Below are positions 7,929 through 17,357 of a stretch of 36,368 bases of DNA, piece by piece. A program made the position numbers and the translations under genes. How positions within the stretch are numbered: position 1 is the first letter of the stretch; the number at the start of each line of letters is the position of its first letter. The notes under the pieces are model-generated. The model was not told where the DNA came from. It saw nothing but the letters and a program-made list of their open reading frames with translations, and did no database searches. Origin of the DNA: Leptolyngbyaceae cyanobacterium SM1_4_3 (GTDB lineage: Bacteria; Cyanobacteriota; Cyanobacteriia; Elainellales; Elainellaceae); assembly GCA_012031415.1 (NCBI GenBank), contig JAAUTN010000025.1, positions 1 through 36,368 of the forward strand. Direction: 5' to 3'.

Positions 7929-8347
7929 ATTCCGGAGGTTCTAAGGCAATCAGGTTACTAAGGCTGCTTTCGCTAAGAGGCTGCAAGCGATCGCCTTGAG
8001 CAAATTTAGCAATCAAACTTTCCTGTATCAACTTCTAGAACCAATATATAGTATCAAAACAAACGTTATATTGGTTCAGCTAATACCTCATACCGCTATA
8101 CCGTTTCTATGTAAAGCTGCATCTTTTGCAGCCTTAAAGAGAATTGGTATTGACAGCTTTCAGTTCAACAACAGATGTACACTGAAAACCAACTTAGATT
8201 TGTTTTAGGTGAGATAGTAAGGTTAGTTGAGGCGATCGCCCACCATCAGCCTAACCTGGATGGCACTTCCCATTTGGAGGGTTTGTCCGCATGAGTCCCG
8301 CATCTACCCCATGTTCCCAGTCTTGACAGGAGTAAATTGGCAGCGTC
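7929..8347. other. Intergenic region between tRNA-Arg and the conserved 223-aa gene
   Basis: The 419 bases hold no supportable gene. An open frame at 7996-8208 exists, but its translation has no protein-like composition. A perfect 11-base inverted repeat (GAACCAATATA at 8038-8048, TATATTGGTTC at 8067-8077) with an 18-base loop lies in the middle. It resembles an operator or an RNA hairpin. Confidence 0.4.
8038..8077. repeat. Perfect 11-base inverted repeat
   Basis: GAACCAATATA (8038-8048) and TATATTGGTTC (8067-8077) are exact reverse complements separated by 18 bases. The AT-rich arms and spacing could serve as a dyad operator, or as an RNA hairpin upstream of the gene at 8348. Nothing else in the sequence identifies a ligand or regulator. 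Confidence 0.45.
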
Positions 8348-9019
8348 ATGTTTATCCTAAAGAGGCAGGATGTTGAGATTTCAAGCGTTCAGCATCCCAA
8401 AAGGGATCAGCAAATTCCAATTCTGCAATATCAGGGGCAAACTTTTCGTCTGATTAGCGTCTTCAACGCCTCCCAGGAAGAGGAGGCTAAAGCCTTCTGG
8501 CGAGATTTGACCGATAACCGGGGTAAAGCCTGCGTCTTACTAGAGGAGCCTGAGCGCTACAGCGTGTGGGGCAAGGTGCGCCTGGAGCAGCTTGGAGTTG
8601 ACCCTGACGCTCACGCAGATAGCGACGAGACTACGCCACATTTCATTCAAGCCTGTCTGCTGCTGTTACAGGCTATGTACATCGACATTGAAGACTTGCT
8701 GGGAGCCAGACAAGTCGGTTTATTTCAAAAAGAAATTACAGCGGTTTTTCAGCAGGGGCGCTTCCCTCAAACCGAATCTCCTGCCGCAATCAACCAACTC
8801 CTGACCATAGACCCGCTAGCCTCGCTACAGATTCCTTCCTGGCAAGAGCATCATCTAAATATTTTGCTGCGAGAACTGCACCGCATTGGTAAAGAGCATT
8901 TCGGCAATGCGACCTTCACAGAACGAGTTATGGATGCGCTAGAGGATATGCCCACCAAAGACCGAACGCAGTTTTTAGGCTGGATGAAACAATCTCCGAA
9001 TGGGAAAGACTGGCTGTAG
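8348..9019 (+). CDS. Conserved cyanobacterial protein (resembles Npun_F0813 family)
   Basis: A soluble 223-residue protein. Its beginning (MFILKRQDVEISSVQHPKRD, then YQGQTFRLISVFNASQEEEA) agrees with what I remember of the Npun_F0813 family, a uniform group confined to cyanobacteria with no assigned function. The N-terminal half is beta-rich. The C-terminal half is helical and ends in a motif-like segment, MPTKDRTQFLGWMKQSPNGKDWL. No catalytic or metal-binding motif, signal peptide or membrane helix is visible. The ATG at 8348 follows an AGGAG about 20 bases upstream, a little distant. The gene has its own upstream region and is separated from the DCC gene by 103 bases. Confidence 0.7.
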   Translation: MFILKRQDVEISSVQHPKRDQQIPILQYQGQTFRLISVFNASQEEEAKAFWRDLTDNRGKACVLLEEPERYSVWGKVRLEQLGVDPDAHADSDETTPHFIQACLLLLQAMYIDIEDLLGARQVGLFQKEITAVFQQGRFPQTESPAAINQLLTIDPLASLQIPSWQEHHLNILLRELHRIGKEHFGNATFTERVMDALEDMPTKDRTQFLGWMKQSPNGKDWL

Positions 9020-9122
9020 CTTGCTAGAAAAGGTTAAATGTTAAGTTTTGTAAGGTTAGACTATAGAAGGATACTTATCACCCCTATCGGATTTTTAGTT
9101 TCAAGTCTCTAGCTTCAAATTT

Positions 9123-9620
9123 ATGTCCCCTTCCAACTCTCAGAAATCGATAGTTACAGCATCCCCTATGTCTTCTACACCCGCATGGCAGATTAAGCTG
9201 CTGTATGACGGCGAGTGTCCACTGTGCTTACGAGAAGTAAACTTTTTACGAAAGCGGGATGCGGGTCGCGGGCGGGTCGCATTTGTTGATATTGCGGCTG
9301 AAGACTACACCCCCATAGCCAACGGCGGCGTTGACTTTGAAACTGCAATGGGGCGAATTCATGCTGTGTTACCCGATGGCACGGTGATTAAAAACGTTGA
9401 GGTGTTTCGTCGCGTTTACGAAATTTTGGGAATGGGCTGGATCTATGCCATCACTAAACTGCCTATTGTTGGTCGCTTTGTCGATTGGCTGTATGAAATT
9501 TGGGCAGATCGACGGCTTGCTCTAACCGGACGACCAGACTTGGCTACCCTCATTGCCGATCGCCAAAAGCGACTTGAATGTGACACTCCCGATCGCTGTC
9601 GCTTGCCCAATAGCCCATAA
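9123..9620 (+). CDS. DCC family thiol-disulfide oxidoreductase (DUF393)
   Basis: The 165-residue protein carries the hallmark DGECPLC motif, with Cys32 and Cys35 as the redox pair (LLYDGECPLCLREVNFLRKR). The rest follows the DCC/YuxK pattern: a conserved FVDIA strand, FETAMGRIHAVLPDG, and a C-terminal amphipathic region ending in a basic, Cys-containing tail. Members are predicted thioredoxin-like disulfide oxidoreductases; substrates are mostly unknown. The ATG at 9123 is used here, but Met16 (ATG at 9168) would start closer to the conserved domain, so the first 15 residues are uncertain. Confidence 0.85.
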   Translation: MSPSNSQKSIVTASPMSSTPAWQIKLLYDGECPLCLREVNFLRKRDAGRGRVAFVDIAAEDYTPIANGGVDFETAMGRIHAVLPDGTVIKNVEVFRRVYEILGMGWIYAITKLPIVGRFVDWLYEIWADRRLALTGRPDLATLIADRQKRLECDTPDRCRLPNSP

Positions 9621-9692
9621 GCTCGGCGCTCTAGTAACCTGAGCGGGCGATCGCCTTACCATAAACCTATACGAACCTATGCGCTTCTCAGG

Positions 9693-9744
9693 GTGTCGCA
9701 AATCTGGTGTGTCGCAAATTTATAGAGTGGGCGTTGCTCACTCT
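9693..9744. repeat. Direct repeats and hairpin upstream of the invertase gene
   Basis: GTGTCGCAAAT occurs twice, at 9693-9703 and 9709-9719, 16 bases apart centre to centre. Next comes a hairpin, AGAGTG (9724-9729) with CACTCT (9739-9744), extended by GC/GC inside. The block ends 31 bases before the TTG start of the invertase. The tandem spacing, about one and a half helical turns, fits a regulator binding site; alternatively the hairpin may end transcription of the DCC gene. Confidence 0.4.
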
Positions 9745-9775
9745 TCTCGGTCTGTAGCTTAGAGAGGACTAAAGC

Positions 9776-11152
9776 TTGAGCGATCGCTTAATCACAGAGC
9801 AGGCGTGGGATGCGCTTGAACATTCGATCATTTACTACCAGGGTCGTCCCGTTGGCACGATCGCTGCTTGCGATCCAGACATCTCAGCATTGAACTACGA
9901 TCAGTGCTTCATTCGAGATTTTGTTTCCTCGGCACTAGTTTTTCTAATCAAGGGAAAGACCGAAATTGTTCGCAACTTCCTGGAAGAGACGCTGAAATTG
10001 CAGCCTAAAACAGGACAGCTTGACTGCTCAAAACCCAGTCGCGGACTGATGCCCGCCAGTTTCAAAATTGCTTCCCAAAACGGCAAAGAATACGTAAAAG
10101 CAGATTTTGGTAACCATGCGATCGGTCGAGTTGCGCCAGCAGATTCTTGTCTCTGGTGGATCGTCTTGCTCCGAGCCTACGTCATTGCCAGTCAGGATAC
10201 GGATCTGGCTCACCGCATCGACTTTCAAGAAGGCATTCGCCTCAGCCTGGAGCTTTGCCTCGTGACCCGCTTTGATATGTACCCGATGGTACTGGTTCCC
10301 GATGGCGCAGGTATGATCGATCGCCGCATGGGGCTTTACGGACATCCTCTAGACATCCAGGCGCTATTCTATGCGGCTCTGCAAGCCAGCCTGGAACTTT
10401 TGCTGCCCAGCCCAGAAAATCAATACATGATTCAGGCAATCAAAACCCGTTTGCCTCCTTTGCTCAGGCAGCTTCGAGAAAATTACTGGCTCGATTCCGA
10501 TCGCCTCAATGTAATCTACCGCTTCCAGGTCGAGGAATATGGAGAAGAAGCGCTCAACCAGTTCAACATCTACTCTGACTCTATTCCGTTTTATCGACTG
10601 GCAAAATGGTTGCCTGAAGCGGGCGGCTATCTAGCAGGCAACTTAGGACCTTCTCAGTTGGACTGTCGCTTCTTCTCTCTAGGAAATTTGCTAGCCGTTA
10701 TCACTTCCCTGGTCAATGAGCAGCAGTCTCACAGAATTTTGAACTTGATTGAGTTGCGCTGGAGTGATTTAGTCAGCCATATGCCCATGAAACTCTGCTA
10801 TCCGGCGCTAGAAGACACCGATTGGAAAATCGTCACGGGTGCTGATCCCAAAAATCGCCCCTGGTCTTACCACAATGGCGGAAGCTGGCCCGTGTTGCTG
10901 TGGATGCTGACGGCAGCGGCTAAAAAGATGGACAGAGGTGAGTTAGCTCACCATGCGATCGCCATTGCAGAACGCCGACTCATCCAAGACAACTGGCCCG
11001 AATACTACGACGGGCCAGACGGACGGCTCATCGGCAAAGAAGCCCGAAAATATCAAACCTGGACAATTGCAGGCTACCTGCTTGCTAAGGAACTGATTGC
11101 AGACCCAGAACACCTGAAACTAATCGTTTTTGACTCTATTGTACCTGCGTAA
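9776..11152 (+). CDS. Alkaline/neutral invertase, glycoside hydrolase family 100
   Basis: GH100 enzymes hydrolyse sucrose to glucose and fructose in the cytosol and are specific for sucrose. In cyanobacteria they set sucrose turnover. The 458-residue length is normal. Landmarks include [18 protein letters not shown] near residues 40-57, the [20 protein letters not shown] block with Asp182, and [12 protein letters not shown] with Glu409. These two residues sit about 227 apart, the spacing of the catalytic acid and nucleophile known for the Anabaena InvA family. There is no signal peptide, as expected for a cytosolic enzyme. The start is TTG at 9776, giving [14 protein letters not shown]; no upstream ATG is in frame. 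Direct repeats and a hairpin lie just upstream. The small zinc-ribbon gene follows after 29 bases. Confidence 0.95.
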   Translation: MSDRLITEQAWDALEHSIIYYQGRPVGTIAACDPDISALNYDQCFIRDFVSSALVFLIKGKTEIVRNFLEETLKLQPKTGQLDCSKPSRGLMPASFKIASQNGKEYVKADFGNHAIGRVAPADSCLWWIVLLRAYVIASQDTDLAHRIDFQEGIRLSLELCLVTRFDMYPMVLVPDGAGMIDRRMGLYGHPLDIQALFYAALQASLELLLPSPENQYMIQAIKTRLPPLLRQLRENYWLDSDRLNVIYRFQVEEYGEEALNQFNIYSDSIPFYRLAKWLPEAGGYLAGNLGPSQLDCRFFSLGNLLAVITSLVNEQQSHRILNLIELRWSDLVSHMPMKLCYPALEDTDWKIVTGADPKNRPWSYHNGGSWPVLLWMLTAAAKKMDRGELAHHAIAIAERRLIQDNWPEYYDGPDGRLIGKEARKYQTWTIAGYLLAKELIADPEHLKLIVFDSIVPA

Positions 11153-11181
11153 AAATTTTCCCCTTTAGTAAATCATTCCTT

Positions 11182-11370
11182 ATGCAGAACACAGCAGAAT
11201 ATGGATGCGCCTACTGTGGGGAAACTAACCTCACTTTTGTTGACCTGAGTGCAGGCAGCCAACAATCCTACGTCGAAGACTGCCAGGTGTGCTGTCGCCC
11301 CAACATTCTCTACGTTCAGATTGACGAAGATACCCTGGATATTGAAATCGATAGTGAATACGAAGGATAA
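11182..11370 (+). CDS. CPXCG-motif cysteine-rich protein
   Basis: A 62-residue acidic protein with a zinc-ribbon-like arrangement: Cys9-x-x-Cys12 (GCAYCGE) and Cys34-x-x-Cys37 with an extra Cys38 (DCQVCCRPN). The C-terminal tail is Asp/Glu-rich. It matches the small CPXCG family, which has unknown function, although the Pro of the first motif is Ala here. It lies 29 bases after the invertase and is probably co-transcribed with it. The 52-codon membrane ORF follows after six bases. Confidence 0.85.
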   Translation: MQNTAEYGCAYCGETNLTFVDLSAGSQQSYVEDCQVCCRPNILYVQIDEDTLDIEIDSEYEG

Positions 11371-11376
11371 ACCTGT

Positions 11377-11535
11377 ATGCCGCTCATCATGCTTGCTCTT
11401 AGCTTAATTCTGGGATTACTGGTACTGGATGCGATAGCTTACCTCCCTATAAATTTGTTAGGTTTGTTTCAACCTTCAAAATGGCTAATCCTAAGTGTTG
11501 TTTTCATTGTCGCTGCGTGGTGCATTGGTGAATGA
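11377..11535 (+). CDS. 52-residue two-helix membrane protein
   Basis: Translation from the ATG at 11377 gives MPLIMLALSLILGLLVLDAI, then AYLPINLLGLFQPSKWLILS, then VVFIVAAWCIGE and a stop. Two hydrophobic segments (about residues 3-22 and 36-50) flank a short loop containing PSK, a convincing small membrane protein. It starts only six bases after the CPXCG stop, which suggests translational coupling in one operon with the invertase. I do not recognise a family. Hydrophobic composition and tight spacing make it more likely real than chance. Confidence 0.6.
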   Translation: MPLIMLALSLILGLLVLDAIAYLPINLLGLFQPSKWLILSVVFIVAAWCIGE

Positions 11536-11586
11536 GGCAGCGTGAAAGGGCGCTTTTGCTAACTGTGCTAACTGTTCGCTAATCAC

Positions 11587-14500
11587 ATGACGCAACACCA
11601 ACAGGCAGAATTAGAACTGAAGCGGTGCAACCAACTGCTTCAAGGCGTTGCGCGAGTTACCAACCAACTCCTAACCAGCACAAACTATCGGCTGGCAATT
11701 GATCAGGCTTTGCAGATTCTTGGGCAAGCTGCTGAGGTTGATCGAATCCGCATTTTTGAGAATCATCTTGTTCCTGGGCAGACTGTGTTGCATACTAGCC
11801 TTCGCTATGAGTGGACACGAGATTCTTCTCTTGCTCAGCTAGATAATCCAGCCTTACAAAACTTGCCTTACAAGGACTCCTGCTACTGGTACAACACGTT
11901 AAGTCAGGGCAGGACGATCGCCAGTCCGGTTAAAGACTTACCCTCTCCTGAGCAATCCATCCTCAAAACACAGGGAATTCTATCTGTTTTGGTGGTGCCA
12001 ATTTTAGTCAACGGCGATTTTCATGGATTTATTGGATTAGATGATTGCCACTCTGAACGTCAGTGGTCTGAGGCAGAGGAATCAACATTACTAGCGCTGG
12101 CAGGCGGCATCGGCAGTATTTTAGAGCGCCGACGCGCCGAAGCAGAATTGCAGCGTCAAAGTCGGCGATCGCAACTTCTATCAGATACCACCCTTCGCAT
12201 TCGACAGTCGCTCAACCTGGAAGAGATTTTGACCACCACAGTGGCAGAAGTCAGACGCTTTCTTCAGGCTGATCGCGTGCTGGTTTATCGGTTTGAGCCT
12301 GACTGGGTAGGTAAGATTGTCGTTGAGTCAGTAGAGTCGCCCTGGATAGCTGCATTAGGTTCAGTGGTGCAAGATACCTGCTTTAGAGATGGGCAAGGTG
12401 AGCAGTATCGTCGAGGACGGATTTGGGCAGCCGACGACATCCAGCGGGCAAACCTGACTCCCTGCCACTACGCTTTACTAGAACGCTTTCAGGTACGGGC
12501 AAATCTGGTAGTACCGATTCTTATAAGCCATCAGCTTTGGGGCTTGCTCATTGCTCATCAGTGTGGCGCTCCCCGCCATTGGCAAGAGTTTGAAGTGGAA
12601 TTTTTAGGACAGCTTGCCAACCAGGTAGGAATTGCGATTGTTCAAGCGCGGTTGCTGACTCAAGAAGTTCAGCAGCGACAGCAACTTGCCCAGCAAAACT
12701 TGGCGCTAGAGCAGGCCCGCAAAGAAGCAGAGCAGGCTTCTCAAATGAAAAGTACGTTTCTGGCAACCGTCAGTCACGAAATTCGTACCCCCATGAACGC
12801 CGTTCTGGGTATGACGGGGCTGCTGCTAGATTCTTGTTTGAGTCCAGAGCAGCGAGATTTTGTAGAAACCATTCAAATGAGTGGGGATAGTTTGCTGATG
12901 TTAATCAACCAAATTCTCGATTTCTCTAAATTGGAAGCTGGAGAAATGGAGCTAGAAGTTTTAGATTTTGATTTGGCAAATTGTATTGAAGAAGTTGCTG
13001 AACTTTTAGCTGCTAAAGCACACGGAAAAGATGTTGAATTAGCGACGTTAATCTATCGCAATGTGCCGACCTACCTTCGCGGCGATGCTAACCGTTTGCG
13101 GCAAATTCTGACAAATTTAGTAAATAACGCAATTAAGTTTACAGATGTTGGAGAAGTTATTATTCAAGCTGCTTTAGTTACAGAAACATCCACTTCAGCA
13201 ACTATTGTTTTCTCAGTAATTGACACAGGAATTGGAATTTCGCCGGAAGCTCAGGCAAGGCTGTTTCAACCATTTTCTCAGGTCGATGCTTCGACCACTC
13301 GTAAGTATGGAGGAACGGGATTAGGGTTAGCAATCTCTAAACAGCTTGTTGAACTGATGGGCGGACAGATTGGACTGGAAAGTACGTTGGGGCAAGGCTC
13401 AAAGTTTTGGGTTTCGCTCACGTTTGATAAGCAGGCTGTTCCTCCCTCCCTAGAAATTCAGGCACTAAGTGGGCTGAGGCTGCTGATTATTGACGATAAT
13501 GCTACCTACCGTAGGATTTTGCGCTACCAGGCAATGGTTTGGGGAATGCAGGTCGCTGAGGCTGAGAATGGAGCGATCGCCTTGCAACAGTTGCAACAGG
13601 GTGCTATTTCTGGTGCCCCGTATGATCTGGCGCTTTTGGATATTCAAATGCCAGGAATAGACGGAGAATTGCTGGGTCAACAGATAAAAGCAGACTCTAC
13701 CCTGACAGCAACCCAGTTGATCCTGATGATGACCTCTGTTAACCTGGCAAGCGGCGTTCATCGCGCTTTAGAATCAGGCTTCTCTAGCTATTTGGTAAAG
13801 CCTATCAAACAGTCACGACTTCTGGAATGTTTTCTGTCTCTCGCATCTGGCGGTTTTACCAGAGCAGAAGTTCCAGCGATAACCGTTCGGAAGGCATCGC
13901 CAGATAGCCCAACGTCTACCTCAGTTGGCGAGTCTAGCCTCAAAATTTTGCTAGTTGAGGACAATATTACCAATCAAAAGGTTACGCTAAAGCAACTTAA
14001 TAGTTTGGGGTTTGAAGCAGATCTAGCCGCCAATGGTCAAGAAGCAGTAGAGGCGATCGCCCGGATTGACTACGATATTGTTTTAATGGACTGCCAAATG
14101 CCCATGCTAGACGGATATCAAGCAACTCGCCTGATTCGTCAAATGGAACAAGAAAAGCTGAAGCACCCAACCATAATTATCGCGGTGACAGCAAACGCGC
14201 TTCAAGAAGACCAGGAACGAGCGATCGCGGCTGGAATGGACGATTATTTGAGCAAACCTGTACGCAAGGATAGATTAGCTGCCATGCTAGATCGTTGGGG
14301 AAAAGCCATTCTGACCAACTCAGCCGCTTCGCAAACTCAGCCCACAGCGCCTGATGCAGATCGCGATGCCCTTAGCTCTCAACTCAACTGGAGACACCTG
14401 CACCAAATCTCTGATGGCAACCGCGAGTTTGAACTGGAACTGCTGCAAGTTTTTGTTGAAGATAGTCAGATTCACCTCGAAGCGTTGAAGAGGGCGATCG

Positions 14501-14706
14501 CCAATCGTGAGATTTGGGAAGTCGAACAAGCTGCCCATCACATTAAAGGAGCCAGCGCCAATGTGGGTGCCAAAATCATGCAAGCCGCTGCCGAGCAGCT
14601 AGAACAGCAGGCACGCCAAAATCAGATCCAGACCCCAGATCGCTTCCTGACAGAAATTGAGCAGTCTCTCAACCAAATTCAAGCCTTCGTTCAAGCCAAA
14701 ATTTGA
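11587..14706 (+). CDS. Hybrid histidine kinase with DXCF-type cyanobacteriochrome GAF
   Basis: A 1039-residue cytosolic hybrid kinase. Domains in order: GAF (about 15-182), phytochrome-family GAF (about 200-355), coiled linker, HisKA with His397 ([11 protein letters not shown]), HATPase (N box about 507-517, [16 protein letters not shown]), receiver with Asp685, receiver with Asp835, and a C-terminal HPt with His984 (AHHIKGAS). The second GAF has the canonical bilin Cys-His pair (Cys293-His294 in [20 protein letters not shown]) and a DXCF motif (Asp263-Thr-Cys265-Phe). The two cysteines are 28 residues apart, as in TePixJ. It should therefore bind a linear tetrapyrrole by two thioether links. 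All phosphorelay residues are intact. The start ATG at 11587 gives [14 protein letters not shown]. It is followed tail-to-tail by the anti-sigma kinase gene. Confidence 0.93.
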   Translation: MTQHQQAELELKRCNQLLQGVARVTNQLLTSTNYRLAIDQALQILGQAAEVDRIRIFENHLVPGQTVLHTSLRYEWTRDSSLAQLDNPALQNLPYKDSCYWYNTLSQGRTIASPVKDLPSPEQSILKTQGILSVLVVPILVNGDFHGFIGLDDCHSERQWSEAEESTLLALAGGIGSILERRRAEAELQRQSRRSQLLSDTTLRIRQSLNLEEILTTTVAEVRRFLQADRVLVYRFEPDWVGKIVVESVESPWIAALGSVVQDTCFRDGQGEQYRRGRIWAADDIQRANLTPCHYALLERFQVRANLVVPILISHQLWGLLIAHQCGAPRHWQEFEVEFLGQLANQVGIAIVQARLLTQEVQQRQQLAQQNLALEQARKEAEQASQMKSTFLATVSHEIRTPMNAVLGMTGLLLDSCLSPEQRDFVETIQMSGDSLLMLINQILDFSKLEAGEMELEVLDFDLANCIEEVAELLAAKAHGKDVELATLIYRNVPTYLRGDANRLRQILTNLVNNAIKFTDVGEVIIQAALVTETSTSATIVFSVIDTGIGISPEAQARLFQPFSQVDASTTRKYGGTGLGLAISKQLVELMGGQIGLESTLGQGSKFWVSLTFDKQAVPPSLEIQALSGLRLLIIDDNATYRRILRYQAMVWGMQVAEAENGAIALQQLQQGAISGAPYDLALLDIQMPGIDGELLGQQIKADSTLTATQLILMMTSVNLASGVHRALESGFSSYLVKPIKQSRLLECFLSLASGGFTRAEVPAITVRKASPDSPTSTSVGESSLKILLVEDNITNQKVTLKQLNSLGFEADLAANGQEAVEAIARIDYDIVLMDCQMPMLDGYQATRLIRQMEQEKLKHPTIIIAVTANALQEDQERAIAAGMDDYLSKPVRKDRLAAMLDRWGKAILTNSAASQTQPTAPDADRDALSSQLNWRHLHQISDGNREFELELLQVFVEDSQIHLEALKRAIANREIWEVEQAAHHIKGASANVGAKIMQAAAEQLEQQARQNQIQTPDRFLTEIEQSLNQIQAFVQAKI

Positions 14707-14765
14707 GCTACAGCAGTCCTAAGCTATGTGCGTGGCGCTACAGCCTTAGACTCAAAGCCAAAGTA

Positions 14766-15200
14766 TTAAGCCTCCTCACCCTCAAGCTTCTTCACAATCA
14801 ATAAACAATTGCGGCGATCGCCAGTTTGGGTATAGCTTAGTAAATCCGACATTTGCTGCATGAGCTTTAAGCCTCGTCCCCCTTCAGCATCCTGATCGAT
14901 TTCCGGCGGCATCTCATCTAATTTTTGGCTTAAATCAAATCCCGCGCCAATATCCCAAATACGAATCTCTAATGCTTGATCAAACAGCGTAATTTCCATA
15001 TCAATAGGTGTTTCTTCAGGACAGTTTTGATGAGCGTGACGTACCGCATTGGTAAAGCCTTCTGCTAATGCCAACTGACACTGTAACCAAACTGACGGCG
15101 GAATAATGGCACTGTTGAATTGGTCAAACCAGGATAAAACCTGAGTCAATTCACTAAGATCTGTATTAACTTGAAGATGCGCCTTCTTAAAGACTTTCAA
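14766..15200 (-). CDS. RsbW-like anti-sigma regulatory factor (serine/threonine kinase)
   Basis: A stand-alone GHKL ATPase of the RsbW/SpoIIAB type, which binds a sigma factor or other target and phosphorylates a STAS antagonist. The ATP site is complete. Counted in the longer frame from 15272, the N box is EGFTNAVRHAH (Glu71, Asn75, His79), G1 is DIGAGF (107-112) and G2 is GGRGL (131-135). No ATG exists at the 5' end. I prefer TTG at 15200, giving (M)KVFKKAHLQVNTDLSEL and 144 residues, because AAGG lies nine bases upstream. TTG at 15272 would add 24 residues unlike the family. It is divergent from the receiver-phosphatase gene, which with the STAS gene completes a partner switch. Confidence 0.88.
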   Translation of the reverse strand: MKVFKKAHLQVNTDLSELTQVLSWFDQFNSAIIPPSVWLQCQLALAEGFTNAVRHAHQNCPEETPIDMEITLFDQALEIRIWDIGAGFDLSQKLDEMPPEIDQDAEGGRGLKLMQQMSDLLSYTQTGDRRNCLLIVKKLEGEEA

Positions 15201-15320
15201 TTGAGAACACCTTGATATAGAACCTATGTGGAACTTGACGAAGCGGTGTTTCACAAGAACACAATTTTGCAAGATTAAACCTTGAAATTACAGTAGAGCG
15301 TTAGATATTAATACTGATTT

Positions 15321-16451
15321 ATGGCACAAATATTAGTCATTGATGATGATCCAGTTATTAGATTAATTTTAAGAAAATCTCTTCAGGGCCAAGGACATAT
15401 TGTTACAACGGTAGACAATGGTGAATCTGGGCTTGTGCAGGCAAAAGCTTTGCACCCAGCGCTAATTATTTGTGACTGGATGATGCCTGGAATTGATGGG
15501 TTAGAGGTCTGTCGCCAAGTCAAGGCAAACCTGGAACTTTCTACAACGTTTTTTATTCTACTAACGGCTCGTGGGGCAACGGCTGATCGCGTTCAGGGTT
15601 TGGATACAGGCGCAGATGATTTTCTCGCTAAACCGATTGAGCTAACCGAGCTACAGGCACGAGTCCGGGCTGGCCTACGGCTACACCAACTCACTCGTGA
15701 CCTGCAAACCCAAAAGCAGCTTTTAGAAGCCGAATTAGCAGAGGCAGCCGAATATGTGCGATCGCTTCTTCCCGCTCCCCTAGATGGCAAAATTGCGATC
15801 GATGCCCGGTTTATTCCTTCTCGCCAACTGGGAGGAGACTGCTTTGACTACTTTTGGCTTGACCCAGACTATCTGGTGATCTATCTACTTGACGTTTCAG
15901 GACACGGATTAGGAGCCGCTCTACCATCAATTGCAGTGCTAAACTTGCTGCGATCGCAATCCTTGCCCGATGTCAACTTCTATCAGCCCCATGACGTACT
16001 GAGAGGGTTGAATGAAACCTTTCAAATGAATAGCCAGAATGAAAAATACTTTACCATCTGGTACGGTGTTTACAACCAGGTCAAGCGCCAAATGACTTAC
16101 GCTAGCGCTGGACATCCCCCCGCCGTTTTATCATTTAACGCCGGAGACGAAACTCTAGAAGTTCAGCTACTCAAAACTCCAACCTTGCCGATTGGAATGT
16201 TGACAGATGTTTCTTTCATAAGCAGTCGTTGCGAGATTCCAGCGGGAAGCAACCTGTATGTCTTTAGCGACGGTGTGTATGAAGTCCGTCAAACCAACGG
16301 AGAAATTTGGGGATTAGAATCATTCATTGAGTTGTTAACTGAACGAGGAAGTACATCCGGTTTGGATGAACTATTGGAGACGGTTCATTCACTCAGCTAT
16401 GAAACAACCTCTAATGATGATTTATCTCTACTCAAAGTTCACTTTGATTGA
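15321..16451 (+). CDS. Receiver-PP2C (SpoIIE/RsbU-type) phosphatase
   Basis: A 376-residue protein. Residues 1-120 form a receiver domain with the acidic pocket DDD (8-10), phospho-acceptor Asp52 (ICDWMMPGIDG), Thr82 and Lys104 (LAKPI). A coiled linker (about 121-150) leads to a SpoIIE-type PP2C phosphatase domain (about 160-375). Its metal ligands are visible at GGD (171-173) and DVSGHG (Asp191). Such proteins dephosphorylate the STAS antagonist of a partner switch, and phosphorylation of the receiver tunes activity. The ATG at 15321 gives MAQILVIDDDP. The gene is divergent from the RsbW-like gene and converges on the STAS gene, so all three parts sit within 2.1 kb. The nearest phosphodonor is the hybrid kinase just upstream. 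Confidence 0.92.
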   Translation: MAQILVIDDDPVIRLILRKSLQGQGHIVTTVDNGESGLVQAKALHPALIICDWMMPGIDGLEVCRQVKANLELSTTFFILLTARGATADRVQGLDTGADDFLAKPIELTELQARVRAGLRLHQLTRDLQTQKQLLEAELAEAAEYVRSLLPAPLDGKIAIDARFIPSRQLGGDCFDYFWLDPDYLVIYLLDVSGHGLGAALPSIAVLNLLRSQSLPDVNFYQPHDVLRGLNETFQMNSQNEKYFTIWYGVYNQVKRQMTYASAGHPPAVLSFNAGDETLEVQLLKTPTLPIGMLTDVSFISSRCEIPAGSNLYVFSDGVYEVRQTNGEIWGLESFIELLTERGSTSGLDELLETVHSLSYETTSNDDLSLLKVHFD

Positions 16452-16525
16452 CCGCAAGATAATCTTGAGCCTGCATAAAGCAACTCAAGTGAACCACGCT
16501 GTAAGTCTTCCACTAGAGGCTAGCC

Positions 16526-16861
16526 TTACAAAGAATTGGGGTTAACCAGCAAAATTTGCTGATTAAATTCTGCCTGATCTATAAATACTTCAAACACCTG
16601 ATTCATGCTGGTTAGCTCAAACAGCATCTTGACCTGGTCGTTGATTGAGCAAATGTAGAGTTTGCCGCCTGCTGCTCGAACGGTTCTAAGGGCGACAACC
16701 AAAGCACCCAAGCCAGAACTGTCAACGAAGGTTACATCTTTCAGATCAATCAGTACAATTCCTGCATCTTGCTCCACCACATCAGCAACTTCACGTCGGA
16801 TTTGGGTTGCTTGTACGCCGTCCAGGATGCCAACAGGCTGTATTACTTTGATAGTTGTCAT
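16526..16861 (-). CDS. STAS-domain anti-sigma factor antagonist
   Basis: The 111-residue protein is a single STAS domain of the SpoIIAA/RsbV type. The phospho-acceptor loop is intact: LKDVTFVDSSGLGALVVA, with Ser48/Ser49 in the DSSG motif at residues 47-50. The unphosphorylated form should bind the RsbW-like kinase and free its target. The phosphorylated form is the expected substrate of the receiver-PP2C protein encoded beside it. The ATG at 16861 is clear. It is convergent with the phosphatase gene, with 74 bases between the stops. No sigma factor gene is adjacent, so the final target may lie elsewhere or may not be a sigma factor. Confidence 0.93.
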   Translation of the reverse strand: MTTIKVIQPVGILDGVQATQIRREVADVVEQDAGIVLIDLKDVTFVDSSGLGALVVALRTVRAAGGKLYICSINDQVKMLFELTSMNQVFEVFIDQAEFNQQILLVNPNSL

Positions 16862-17357
16862 AGCTTGTATCGGTTGTGGCGTTGGACAAAGACACTTATC
16901 TTTTCATATTGCCCAACATATCCCTGGTGCTAACGTATAAGAATATGGCGCTGTGCGCTTGCCCTACGGCTTTGCGTGACAAACTAAGACAGAAACTGAA
17001 AAACAGGTGACGTTTGGGTAGAACACCTGCTATGAATTGGGAAACAGTTCTGTCACCTTGAAGCCTGCGGTCTTCTATCTTAGCGATTGCTGGGGTGCCG
17101 TAAGCTTAGCTCAGGCTGATCAAAACTAGACGCTTTAGCGAAGTTTTAATCTTCATCTTGTACCCTACTCTCAAACTGGAAATTATGCCCTGACCGCCAA
17201 AGATCCGGATCAGGCTGTTTTGCAGAGGGATGGTAACAAAGCAATGGGCTTAAAAATTTCTATATAAGTGCCCAGGGGAACTGCAAATTCGACCGCAAAC
17301 CGAGAAATTTGTGAAATCCCAAGATACCGTACATTAAATTTTGCGGACGCAGTGCAG
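16862..17357. other. Intergenic region upstream of PBP2
   Basis: About 500 bases between the STAS gene, which reads away, and the PBP2 start. AGGTGAC (17006-17012) and GTCACCT (17052-17058) form a 7-base inverted repeat with a 39-base gap. No clear promoter or small gene could be supported. An in-frame GTG at 17268 extends the PBP2 frame into this region. Confidence 0.4.

Noticed and set aside
7996-8208. A 70-codon open frame before the conserved 223-aa gene
   Set aside because: The translation has no domain-like pattern, the region is AT-rich and repeat-bearing, and no ribosome site precedes it.
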